A stretch of 64,000 nt of DNA from Paenibacillus sp. FSL M7-0420 (lineage in GTDB: Bacteria > Bacillota > Bacilli > Paenibacillales > Paenibacillaceae). The stretch lies in contig NZ_JBBOCJ010000001.1 in NCBI RefSeq assembly GCF_038002345.1, forward strand, positions 4,092,001 to 4,156,000. Reading direction: 5' to 3'. Of the stretch, positions 56,655 through 64,000 are shown piece after piece; within the stretch, counting starts at the first letter, position 1; each line of letters starts with the position of its first letter. The translations under genes were made by a program, and so were the position numbers. The notes under the pieces are model-generated. The model searched no databases and had not been told where the DNA came from. It saw nothing but the letters and a program-made list of their open reading frames with translations.

Positions 56655-57214
56655 GATGTCTCCCCGCCGCTTGTTTCAGTCTCGCTGGCTGCCGGAGTCT
56701 CACTGGCCGCTGGTGTCTCGCTACCGGCTGGTGTCTCGCTACCGGCTGGAGTCTCGCTACCCGCTGGAGTCTCGCTACCCGCTGCAGGTGTAGTGCCGGC
56801 ATTCTGAATTTGCGTAATATCCGTCAGAGCAATCCGCTCCTTGCCTACCACTGCATATTGCACACCGCTGCTGACAACAATCGATTCAACATTGCCTGAT
56901 TTCGGCAATTTCGTCTCGGCATCCGTCCAGGTAATATCCTTCCCGATCAATCCTGACACAGAGCCAAGGGACTGATTCAGTGCTGTAAGCTGGGTGGATA
57001 TGTTCATAAGCTGCTCTACAGATGAGAACTGAGCCATTTGAGCGATGAATTCCTTATCCTCCATCGGCTGCATCGGGTCCTGATTCTGCAGCTGGGTAAT
57101 CAGTATTTTCAAGAACTGATCCTTGCCCAGTGTAGAGGTGCCTGTGGTCTTGGGTGTCTTATCATTCGCTACATAATTCCATTGGTTGCTGTTAGACACG
57201 GGAGTTGTTGCCAT
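56651..57214 (-). CDS. flgD: Flagellar hook capping protein FlgD
   Basis: Scaffold cap for hook assembly. The 187-residue protein has the N-terminal signature LGKDQFLKILITQLQNQDPMQPMEDKEFIAQMAQFSSVEQL and a short central domain. The C-terminus is a run of hexapeptide repeats (GSETPA four times, then ASETPA and ASETET). ATG at 57214 follows GAGGTG. Confidence 0.95.
   Translation of the reverse strand: MATTPVSNSNQWNYVANDKTPKTTGTSTLGKDQFLKILITQLQNQDPMQPMEDKEFIAQMAQFSSVEQLMNISTQLTALNQSLGSVSGLIGKDITWTDAETKLPKSGNVESIVVSSGVQYAVVGKERIALTDITQIQNAGTTPAAGSETPAGSETPAGSETPAGSETPAASETPAASETETSGGETS
56683..56794 (-). repeat. 18-bp tandem repeats in the 3' end of flgD
   Basis: About six 18-bp units encode GSETPA/ASETPA at the FlgD C-terminus. 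The unit length is a multiple of three and the copies are nearly identical, so the repeat number may vary between strains. Confidence 0.85.
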
Positions 57215-57241
57215 ATCATTTCACCTCGCTTATCCTATCGA

Positions 57242-58714
57242 TCAAATCTTGGTTGAGAATCCGCCGCTCTGGTTACTGTCCTGCTGAGCTGCTGATACCC
57301 AGTCTTTCCATTCTCCATTAAGCTCTGCGGCAAGCACGGCATCTGCCGATTCTTCCTGGCGTTCCCGTGAACGTCTGCCTTGCTGCTGTCCGCCCGCGCC
57401 TGTCTGCTGACCCTGACCTCCGGTCCACTGTGACTGAGGGGAGCTGTTGTTCTGCGTCACTTCGAGGCGCTCTACTTGAAGTCCCTGGGACTGCAAGGCC
57501 AATCGAAGCTGACTCATCTGCTGCTCAAGCATATCCTTGGTTCCGGCATGCTGGGTCATGAACTGTGCCACCAGATTACCGTTTTGCATGGAAATCTTCA
57601 CATCCACTTGTCCCAGATTCTCCGGGAATAAGGTAATCGTAGCTTCAGCCACTCCACCCTTCTTGACAATCTCAAGCTTGCCGCTGATGAAGGTGTTCAT
57701 CTCCTGGGCGAATTGCTGAACCGGCACTGGCGCGGCTTCCGCCTTGAGCGGTGCAGTAATTCCGTGCCGCAGGGATAATTGGCCGGCCGTTACAACCTCC
57801 GGCTCTGCGGTCGCTGCTTCGCCAGCGGGCAAAGCCTCCTCGGCTGATACGGTCTTCTTCATCGAAGCTGCCATTCCTGCAAGAACAGGAGTGGAGCCCT
57901 CATCTGCAATTACAGCTTCGGCGGTACCGGCTGCTGCTGCATCCAACATGGAACGAGTGCTAGCTGAAGCCCCTAACAACCTACGGACATCCGTTGCCAA
58001 ATCTGCTTTGCTATACATTTCCACCTTGGGCTCGCTTTCCGTTGCCTGCTTAAGCGACACCGCTGGAGCATCCACAACTGCTGGAGCCTTGTTAGCCATG
58101 GACTTGTGATTAACAGGCGCACTCTCCGCCATAATAGCCGAGAATTGATTCAGCAGCGCCGCTCCTTTGGCAGCAGTCTCCTGATCCCCGCTGACAGCTG
58201 CCGTCTGAACCTGCTGAAGCAGGCTGTTCAGTTCATCTTGAACGGCAAAGCGCAGGGTTTCAGGGTTCTTGGCAAGCGGCGACAAGCTGATGGATGTATC
58301 AGCAGCAGTAGCCGAGGCATCCTGTGAACCTGTAGAGGGATTGCCGGACACAAAAGCAGATACTTGAAGCAGCCAGCCTTGAAGCGCTGCAATCAGCGCC
58401 GGATCAGCCGCAAGGCTGGTGTCCAGCTTCTCAATATCCTGCACAAGACCTTCCAGCAGATTCGTTTGCTTGACATCTGCGCTGCCTGTCTCTTCTCCCT
58501 TAGCCTGAACAGCACTCAGGAGTCCCTGCAATAATGAAGCCAAATTACCGGCTGCAGGAGTCTCAGTGCCTTTGACAGCGGTAACTCCCACCATGCTCTG
58601 CACAAGCGTCTGGGCAAATGGCGTCGCCGGATTAACCGTTCCGGTTGTTCCCTGCGTTGTGCCGCCGGATGCAGCCAGATTGCCTGCGGTTAAGGTTTGT
58701 AGAATAATACTCAT
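57242..58714 (-). CDS. fliK: Flagellar hook-length control protein FliK
   Basis: Secreted ruler that measures the hook and triggers the FlhB switch. The 490-residue protein is Ala/Gln/Thr-rich and divergent, but its C-terminal domain (VAEATITLFPENLGQVDVKISMQNGNLVAQFMTQHAGTKDMLEQQMSQLRLALQSQGLQVERLEV) is the conserved FliK/Flg_hook region. ATG at 58714 follows GGGAGGTG. It lies between the MotE-like gene and flgD. Confidence 0.92.
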   Translation of the reverse strand: MSIILQTLTAGNLAASGGTTQGTTGTVNPATPFAQTLVQSMVGVTAVKGTETPAAGNLASLLQGLLSAVQAKGEETGSADVKQTNLLEGLVQDIEKLDTSLAADPALIAALQGWLLQVSAFVSGNPSTGSQDASATAADTSISLSPLAKNPETLRFAVQDELNSLLQQVQTAAVSGDQETAAKGAALLNQFSAIMAESAPVNHKSMANKAPAVVDAPAVSLKQATESEPKVEMYSKADLATDVRRLLGASASTRSMLDAAAAGTAEAVIADEGSTPVLAGMAASMKKTVSAEEALPAGEAATAEPEVVTAGQLSLRHGITAPLKAEAAPVPVQQFAQEMNTFISGKLEIVKKGGVAEATITLFPENLGQVDVKISMQNGNLVAQFMTQHAGTKDMLEQQMSQLRLALQSQGLQVERLEVTQNNSSPQSQWTGGQGQQTGAGGQQQGRRSRERQEESADAVLAAELNGEWKDWVSAAQQDSNQSGGFSTKI

Positions 58715-58736
58715 CTTTTTCACCTCCCTTCAAAGG

Positions 58737-59684
58737 TTATTTCCCGCCCATCAGACGGTTGACAATTTTGGCTGTCTGTTTGCTGTCTTTCTTGGTCATC
58801 TCCCCCAGAATCGAGGAGCGGACCGAATCACTGACCGTATTCAGCACCGTGATGACCTTATCCGGACTAAGGCTGTACATGGAGCCAAGCAGCACTGCCG
58901 CATCCGCAGCGGGCATGCTGGTAAAGGTCTGGCCTAGCTTCTCCTGATCCAGATTAGCTGAAGGCTTGGGAGTAGCGGTACCCGCCTCTTGCTTCAGCCG
59001 GGATTGCAGGGCTGCAATAGCCATATCGGTTGAATTTGTGGTTTCTTTTAGCTTTATAGAGACATCTGCCGCTTTTTTGGCATCCATTTTTTCCAGGATG
59101 GCCGTTTTGCTTGCATTACTCATGACACTGAAGATTTGAACCATCTCATCGGTAGTCAAATTTTCCATAATCGGTGCCGCTTTGGAGGCCTTCATGCCGG
59201 CGTAGAGTTTGGCCAGATCTGTCACTTTCTTCAGATAAGGATCTTCCTCTTCCTCGGTGGCTGCGGCCGTTTCAGCGGCAGTCTTTAACTCTTCAACCTG
59301 CTTTTGAAGCGCTTCGGCCTTGGTGGTCTCCGCTGCCTTGTCTTCCTCAGCCTTCTTCAGCTTCTCCTCCTGGGCGGTAAGCTGTGCTTTGAGTTCTTTG
59401 ATCGTGCTCGCGGAGCTGGCGGCTTGCTCCTTGCTCTCAGCCGGCGGATTCTCTGCGGCTTCACCCGGCGCTGCCGGGTCCGGCGGCGGATCAGGCACCC
59501 ATTTCTCTATAACAGGAATTTTGTTGGCAATCGCCAGCACGTTGTTACGGATATCCATATTAAATAGGGTGAGCAGTACGCCAAGCAGTACAAGCGTGAA
59601 AATGATTGGAATCATCAAGAACAAAAAACGCTCTAATTTGCCTGCCGACCCTTCATCTTCAAATTCCATCTGATTATTTGCCAC
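58737..59684 (-). CDS. ylxF: MotE-like / YlxF flagellar operon protein
   Basis: A 315-residue protein with a membrane segment (about 20-42), a proline-rich stretch, a coiled coil (about 90-150, LKAQLTAQEEKLKKAEEDKAAE), and a C-terminal MgtE N-terminal-like domain (AAPIMENLTTDEMVQIFSVMSNASKTAILEKMDAKKAADVS). This matches MotE of alphaproteobacteria and YlxF of Bacillus in layout and position. MotE is a periplasmic chaperone for MotC, which may not apply here. GTG start after GGGAGG. Confidence 0.85.
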   Translation of the reverse strand: MANNQMEFEDEGSAGKLERFLFLMIPIIFTLVLLGVLLTLFNMDIRNNVLAIANKIPVIEKWVPDPPPDPAAPGEAAENPPAESKEQAASSASTIKELKAQLTAQEEKLKKAEEDKAAETTKAEALQKQVEELKTAAETAAATEEEEDPYLKKVTDLAKLYAGMKASKAAPIMENLTTDEMVQIFSVMSNASKTAILEKMDAKKAADVSIKLKETTNSTDMAIAALQSRLKQEAGTATPKPSANLDQEKLGQTFTSMPAADAAVLLGSMYSLSPDKVITVLNTVSDSVRSSILGEMTKKDSKQTAKIVNRLMGGK

Positions 59685-59702
59685 TGGCGGAAACCTCCCG
59701 GG

Positions 59703-60146
59703 TTAGAGGGATTTCATCGCGAAGCGGACGGTAGCCATCTCATCCAGTTCGTTTTGTTCCCGTAAACTCATATTCTGCAGAAATGCGGTTTGTGCTTTGT
59801 CTTTGGCCTTAAGCCATACCTTCTCATCCAGAACCTTAGTACTCAGGTGATCCTGCTTATTCTGAACCTCAACATGTGCCCGGCTGATATCGGAATGCTT
59901 GCGGGTAATGCACTTGTCGAGATAATCTACGTAATCCTGCATTTCGCGAAGCTTAGCCATCGGTGTCTTCTGCTGTGCTGCACTTTGCAGGGACAACATC
60001 AGCGTGCTGCGCTGGCCGATTAATTCATCAAGGCTTTTTTCCTGTGCCTGCAGTTCTCCGAGCGCGCTTGAGAGCATCCACTCTGCCTGTGTTTTTTCGT
60101 TACCCTTCAAGTCCACCACTTTTTGAAAAGTATAATGGAATCTCAT
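59703..60146 (-). CDS. fliJ: Flagellar export protein FliJ
   Basis: Coiled-coil stalk of the FliI ATPase complex. The 147-residue protein (same length as B. subtilis FliJ) begins RFHYTFQKVVDLKGNEKTQAEW and is helical throughout. The start is ATG at 60146, 10 nt after GAGGAG. It lies 6 nt after fliI. Confidence 0.92.
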   Translation of the reverse strand: MRFHYTFQKVVDLKGNEKTQAEWMLSSALGELQAQEKSLDELIGQRSTLMLSLQSAAQQKTPMAKLREMQDYVDYLDKCITRKHSDISRAHVEVQNKQDHLSTKVLDEKVWLKAKDKAQTAFLQNMSLREQNELDEMATVRFAMKSL

Positions 60147-60152
60147 GATCAA

Positions 60153-61478
60153 TCAACTCCTCGAGAACTGTGAAATTAAAGTCTGCTGCACTTCGCTAAG
60201 GGTTACCTTCTCGTTCACTTTTTGCTTGGTGAAATCCCAGATACTGTCGATGTAATGCATCGACTCATCGATTTGCGCGTTGGAGCCCCTCTGGTAGGCT
60301 CCGATGTTAATCAGATCCTCGGAATCCTTATACACCGCCATCAGGCGCTTCACATTCTCGGCTGCTGCAATCTGCTCCTCCGGGGCGATATCCTTCATCA
60401 CCCGGCTGATGCTTGCGAGAACATCGATCGCCGGAAAATGTCCTTTGTTGGCTATATTCCGGTTCAGAACAATATGTCCGTCCAAAATACCGCGTACAGC
60501 GTCTGCTATCGGCTCGTTCATATCGTCACCGTCAACCAGCACCGTGTAGAACGCGGTGATTGAGCCTGTAGGACCCGTCCCGGCCCGTTCCAGCAGCTTA
60601 GGCAGACTGGCGAACACAGAAGGTGTGTACCCTCTCATCGCAGGCGGCTCACCGACAGCCAGTCCCACCTCGCGCTGCGCCATCGCATAACGCGTTACCG
60701 AGTCCATCATGAGCATGACATTCAGACCACGGTCACGGAAGTACTCGGCAATCGTAGTAGCGATCAGCGCCCCCTTGATCCGGATCAGCGCAGGCTGATC
60801 GGAAGTAGCCACAATGACTACCGAACGCTGAAGGCCTTCAGGTCCCAGATCACGCTCAATGAAATCAAGCACCTCTCTGCCCCGTTCACCGATCAGCGCA
60901 ATCACATTGACATCTGCCGAGGTGTTGCGGGCAATCATCCCCATTAAGGTACTCTTTCCAACACCCGAGCCGGCAAAAATCCCCACACGCTGCCCCTTGC
61001 CGATCGTCAAAAGTCCATCGATAGCCCGGACTCCAATGCTGATCGGCTCGGCGACCCGCGGGCGGTTAAGCGGATTGGACGGAATATTGAAGGTGGAGCT
61101 ATGCGGCATTCTGGCCGGTATGAGCGAACCGTCCAGCGGCTGACCCAGACCGTCGAGAACCTTCCCGAGCAGCTCCGAGCCGACTTGAACGCTCAGCGGC
61201 TTGCCGGTGCCCACCACATCACAGCCTGGCCCGATGGCCTGCAGTTCGCCAAGCGGCATTAACAGCACCTTGTTATCACGGAACCCCACAACCTCTGCCT
61301 GAAGCGGCTTACTTCCTTTGGCAGGATAGATATAGCACACATCACCGATGCTGGCGTCAGGCCCTTCCGACTCCACCATCAGCCCGATAACCTGTGTAAC
61401 TTTACCGTTAATCCTTACCGGATCGAAGTTACGCAGCTGATCTTTGTATCTTCTGCTGTCAAGCATCGTCGTCCCCAT
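60153..61478 (-). CDS. fliI: Flagellum-specific ATP synthase FliI
   Basis: ATPase of the export apparatus. The 441-residue protein has Walker A GIFAGSGVGKSTLMGM near 172, the ATPase signature PPAMRGYTPSVFASLPKLLERAG and VLVDGDDMNEPIAD. ATG at 61478 lies within the fliH 3' end; a second ATG four codons later is equally plausible (GGGG 6 nt upstream). Confidence 0.97.
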   Translation of the reverse strand: MGTTMLDSRRYKDQLRNFDPVRINGKVTQVIGLMVESEGPDASIGDVCYIYPAKGSKPLQAEVVGFRDNKVLLMPLGELQAIGPGCDVVGTGKPLSVQVGSELLGKVLDGLGQPLDGSLIPARMPHSSTFNIPSNPLNRPRVAEPISIGVRAIDGLLTIGKGQRVGIFAGSGVGKSTLMGMIARNTSADVNVIALIGERGREVLDFIERDLGPEGLQRSVVIVATSDQPALIRIKGALIATTIAEYFRDRGLNVMLMMDSVTRYAMAQREVGLAVGEPPAMRGYTPSVFASLPKLLERAGTGPTGSITAFYTVLVDGDDMNEPIADAVRGILDGHIVLNRNIANKGHFPAIDVLASISRVMKDIAPEEQIAAAENVKRLMAVYKDSEDLINIGAYQRGSNAQIDESMHYIDSIWDFTKQKVNEKVTLSEVQQTLISQFSRS

Positions 61479-62307
61479 TTCCGTGTTCTTCCGAGTCCAG
61501 AGCGATTCTTAGCAGCTCTTTTTTAATTTCGGCAAGCTGGGTATCAACCCGGGCATCGATACTGCCGAAGGAAGACCGGATCACACATCCCAGATCTCTG
61601 ACTGTTGAATCCGGGAGGATCTGCAGTTCAGCCTGAGAGTCCACAGCAAGCGAGAGTTCTTCGCGGGCCGCATTGACAAAAGCAAACTGTGCAGGAGACA
61701 CACAGAGTGAGATCAGCCCCTGCTCGCGTTTGCGGGCCAGATTCTTACGGATCAGATCCATCGCAAATTGCGGTTCAACGGTCAGCTGCTTGTCCACGAT
61801 TTTCTCAGCAATATCGCAGCTTAGCTCTACAAGAAACGGTTCCGCCTCCTGAATAATTACATCTCTTGCCCGGTAGGCTTCCTGAAGCACGGTCCGCGCT
61901 TCTTCCATCATCTCGGCGAGACGCCGGGACATCTCCTGCTCTGCTTGAGCCAGACCTTCCTGGTACCCTTGCTGATAGCCCTCGGATTTGACGGCTTCGA
62001 TCAGCAGCTCATCTTGTTCTCTACGCTCGCGCCACCATTCTTCAGCTTCCGTCCGTGCTGATTCCACAATATTCTCCGCTTCCTCGGAGGCGCTGCGGAC
62101 TTGACTCTCCGCGAACTCCTGAGCATCCTTCAGCATTTGCTTGCGTGACTGCTCCGCTGCCTCTCTCGCGGGGTCCTGGTAGTGTACTTCACCCGGAGGC
62201 TCTTCAGGAGCCGGCTCTTCAGTCAGACCTGCATGATGCCTGGCCTGTTCAAGACGCTTCAGCACATCTACCGGAATATATTGAGAATGCTTGATCAGCT
62301 TAGACAA
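61459..62307 (-). CDS. fliH: Flagellar assembly protein FliH
   Basis: Negative regulator and escort of FliI. The 282-residue protein is highly charged and coiled-coil rich (SRKQMLKDAQEFAESQVRSASEEAENIVESARTEAEEWW), with the C-terminal FliH/YscL region (LDSEEHGNGDD at the very end). The start is TTG at 62307, with GGAGGAG 9 nt upstream; it overlaps the fliG stop by 8 nt. It overlaps fliI at its 3' end. Confidence 0.92.
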   Translation of the reverse strand: MSKLIKHSQYIPVDVLKRLEQARHHAGLTEEPAPEEPPGEVHYQDPAREAAEQSRKQMLKDAQEFAESQVRSASEEAENIVESARTEAEEWWRERREQDELLIEAVKSEGYQQGYQEGLAQAEQEMSRRLAEMMEEARTVLQEAYRARDVIIQEAEPFLVELSCDIAEKIVDKQLTVEPQFAMDLIRKNLARKREQGLISLCVSPAQFAFVNAAREELSLAVDSQAELQILPDSTVRDLGCVIRSSFGSIDARVDTQLAEIKKELLRIALDSEEHGNGDDDA

Positions 62308-63316
62308 TAATGTCATCTCCTCCGCCACGGGCGATGATAATTTCACCAGACTCTTCGAGTCTGCGGATCGTGCCTACGATGCGGGTCTGTGCTTCTTCCA
62401 CATCACGCAGCCGCACAGGTCCCATGTATTCCATTTCCTCGCGGAAGGTCTCGGCCATACGCTTGGACATATTGCGGAAGATCACATCCCGCACTTCCTC
62501 GCTGGCCACCTTGAGCGCAAGCTGCAAGTCCGCGTTGTCGATATCCTTGATAATCCGCTGAATCGAGCGGTTGTCGACATTGACGATATCCTCGAAGACG
62601 AACATACGCTTCTTGATTTCCTCGGCCAGCTCCGGGTCCTGAATTTCCAGGGAATCCAGAATGGTCCGCTCTGTACCGCGGTCTACGCCGTTCAAAATCT
62701 GTACAATCGATTCGATACCGCCTGCATTCGTATAATCCTGGGTGACTGTAGCAGACAGCTTCTGTTCCAGCACACGTTCGATTTGGGTGACCACCTCTGG
62801 AGAGGTGCTGTCCATAATCGCTATTCTTCTGGCCACCTCCGCCTGCTTCTCCTGAGGCAGGGAAGACAGAATGGAGGCCGCCTGTTCAAATTGCAGATAA
62901 GAGAGTACAAGCGCAATAGTCTGTACATTCTCGTTCTGGATGAAGTTGAGAATCTGGTTCGGATCAGCCTTACGGGCAAAATCGAAAGGTCTTACCTGCA
63001 GCGTTGCCGTCAGGCGGTTGATGACTTCGAGCGCCTTGGCCGAGCCGAGAGCTTTCTCCAGAATCTCTTTGGCGTAATTGATACCGCCCTGCGAGATATA
63101 TTCCTGTGCGAGGCAGATCTGATGGAATTCGGACATAATCGACTCTTTTTCCCCGCTGTCCACCTTGCGTACATTCGCAATTTCCAGCGTCAGCTGTTCG
63201 ATCTCCTCATCCCGCAGATGCTTAAATATTTGTGCCGATACTTCAGGCCCTAGTGTGATAAGCAGGATCGCCGCCTTTTGACGGCCGCTGAGTCCCTGCT
63301 GGCTAGCTTTTGCCAT
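62300..63316 (-). CDS. fliG: Flagellar motor switch protein FliG
   Basis: C-ring protein that contacts the stator. The 338-residue protein (as in B. subtilis) has the N-terminal GLSGRQKAAILLITLGPEVSAQIFKHL, the middle domain with EHMR-like segments, and the C-terminal torque region with charged residues (RIVGTIRRLEESGEIII). ATG at 63316 follows AGAGGTG. It lies 4 nt after fliF. Confidence 0.97.
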   Translation of the reverse strand: MAKASQQGLSGRQKAAILLITLGPEVSAQIFKHLRDEEIEQLTLEIANVRKVDSGEKESIMSEFHQICLAQEYISQGGINYAKEILEKALGSAKALEVINRLTATLQVRPFDFARKADPNQILNFIQNENVQTIALVLSYLQFEQAASILSSLPQEKQAEVARRIAIMDSTSPEVVTQIERVLEQKLSATVTQDYTNAGGIESIVQILNGVDRGTERTILDSLEIQDPELAEEIKKRMFVFEDIVNVDNRSIQRIIKDIDNADLQLALKVASEEVRDVIFRNMSKRMAETFREEMEYMGPVRLRDVEEAQTRIVGTIRRLEESGEIIIARGGGDDIIV

Positions 63317-63320
63317 CTCT

Positions 63321-64000
63321 TCACCTCTGTTCTTCAGCAAGCCAGGTGCGGAGCAGATTCACGAATTCATCCGGCTTCTTCTTCGCCAGACTTTCCAGCT
63401 GCTTGCGGACCTGACTTTCATTCGTCACGCTATCCATATTAATTGAAGGGAACTCGGTAGGAACCTGCAGCGGAATATCTTCTTCGACCTCTTCCTCCTG
63501 CTTGTTCTTGCGGCTGCGGTAGATCAGATAGCCTCCGCCTGCACCGACCAGCAGAGCAGCCGCACCGATGGCCCAGATCATCCAGGTTGCCAGTCCGCCG
63601 GATGCGTTCTCGGCAGTGGCACCTCCAAATTGTTGCGAGAATACCGAAACTTTTTTGGTCAGGTCTGCGTCTGTATAAGTGATACCTGAATCTGCCAGGG
63701 ACGCGCGGACAATGTTGACCAGAATGTTCTGTATCGCTCCTGAAGTAGCCTCATCCAAAGTTGTTTGTCCTGCAGGTGGTTCAACCGCGACATTTATGGT
63801 TAAATCTTTTACAGTATATGGACTTGCGATAATATCTTTAGTGATTCTAGTAACTTCATAGTTCCTTGTCTCCGATGATTCCTCAGAAGAAGAGGCACCT
63901 GTGTCAGCCCCCGCAGGATAACCTGCAACATCTTCAGACCCTGTACCTGCGACTCCTCCGGAAGTGTTCCCTTGGCCCGAGAATGTTTTGCTGATAATCT
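63321..64000 (-). CDS. fliF: Flagellar MS-ring protein FliF (partial, C-terminal part)
   Basis: The frame is open from the right edge of the window, so the first part of the gene is beyond it. The visible 226 residues include a hydrophilic stretch rich in G, S, E, T (SGQGNTSGGVAGTGSEDVAG), the periplasmic fold (TVKDLTINVAVEPPAG, DEATSGAIQNILVNIVRASLADS), one membrane segment (WMIWAIGAAALLVGAGGGYLIY), and the cytosolic FliG-binding tail (VRKQLESLAKKKPDEFVNLLRTWL). A TTG at 63758 is internal, not a start. Confidence 0.93.
   Translation of the reverse strand, partial: IISKTFSGQGNTSGGVAGTGSEDVAGYPAGADTGASSSEESSETRNYEVTRITKDIIASPYTVKDLTINVAVEPPAGQTTLDEATSGAIQNILVNIVRASLADSGITYTDADLTKKVSVFSQQFGGATAENASGGLATWMIWAIGAAALLVGAGGGYLIYRSRKNKQEEEVEEDIPLQVPTEFPSINMDSVTNESQVRKQLESLAKKKPDEFVNLLRTWLAEEQR

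Noticed and set aside
56683..56794. 18-bp repeats as a CRISPR or integration site
   Set aside because: They are contiguous coding repeats at the end of flgD without spacers.
63321..63758. Separate 145-codon gene starting at a TTG
   Set aside because: The frame is open up to the window edge and matches the FliF C-terminus, so the TTG is internal.

Overview
This 64-kb window is a chromosomal segment from a Gram-positive, endospore-forming, motile Firmicute, most likely Paenibacillus. The evidence is the B. subtilis-like gene order, dipicolinate synthase genes, a low-to-mid GC content, strong AGGAGG ribosome-binding sites, a short EF-Ts, and a fla/che operon with CheC, CheD, FliY and SigD. I see no tRNA, rRNA, CRISPR, insertion sequence or prophage. 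Almost everything is on the minus strand. The only plus-strand gene I accept is an S41-type peptidase near 5.4-6.9 kb.

Read in transcription order (right to left), the window opens inside fliF at the right edge and runs through the fla/che operon (64,000 down to 34,428): fliF, fliG, fliH, fliI, fliJ, a MotE-like gene, fliK, flgD, a TIGR02530-type gene, flgE/flgG, flbD, fliL, fliM, fliY, cheY, fliO, fliP, fliQ, fliR, flhB, flhA, flhF, flhG, cheB, cheA, cheW, cheC, cheD, a small membrane protein, sigD, fapA, a small unknown, a SwrB-like gene and a MltG-like gene. Together these encode the MS-ring, C-ring, export apparatus, rod/hook factors, the CheA/W/Y/B/C/D signalling core and the motility sigma factor.

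Next comes a translation and envelope block (34.3-25.6 kb): rpsB, tsf, pyrH, frr, uppS, cdsA, dxr, rseP, proS. It is followed by polC and then the rimP-nusA-ylxR-ylxQ-infB-rbfA-nrnA-truB-ribF cluster (21-12.7 kb) and rpsO-pnp. The left end holds ylxY, the M16 peptidase gene mlpA, dut, the S41 peptidase, dpaAB (dipicolinate synthase), dapG-dapA (aspartokinase and dihydrodipicolinate synthase) and a partial ribonuclease J gene. The lysine-pathway enzymes feed dihydrodipicolinate to DpaAB for spore-core dipicolinate, so grouping them makes physiological sense.

The window is mostly conserved core genome, and I found no clear new defence, mobile or biosynthetic system. The parts that deserve a second look are RNA structures between genes (before pnp, between flgE and flbD, in the rimP and RNase J leaders, and between rpsB, tsf and pyrH), small unassigned proteins inside the motility operon, expanded low-complexity linkers (InfB, FliY, CheB, FlhF, FlgD), an archaeal-type prolyl-tRNA synthetase at the proS locus, and heavy use of TTG start codons. 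Start positions below were chosen from ribosome-binding sites and often differ from the longest open frame.
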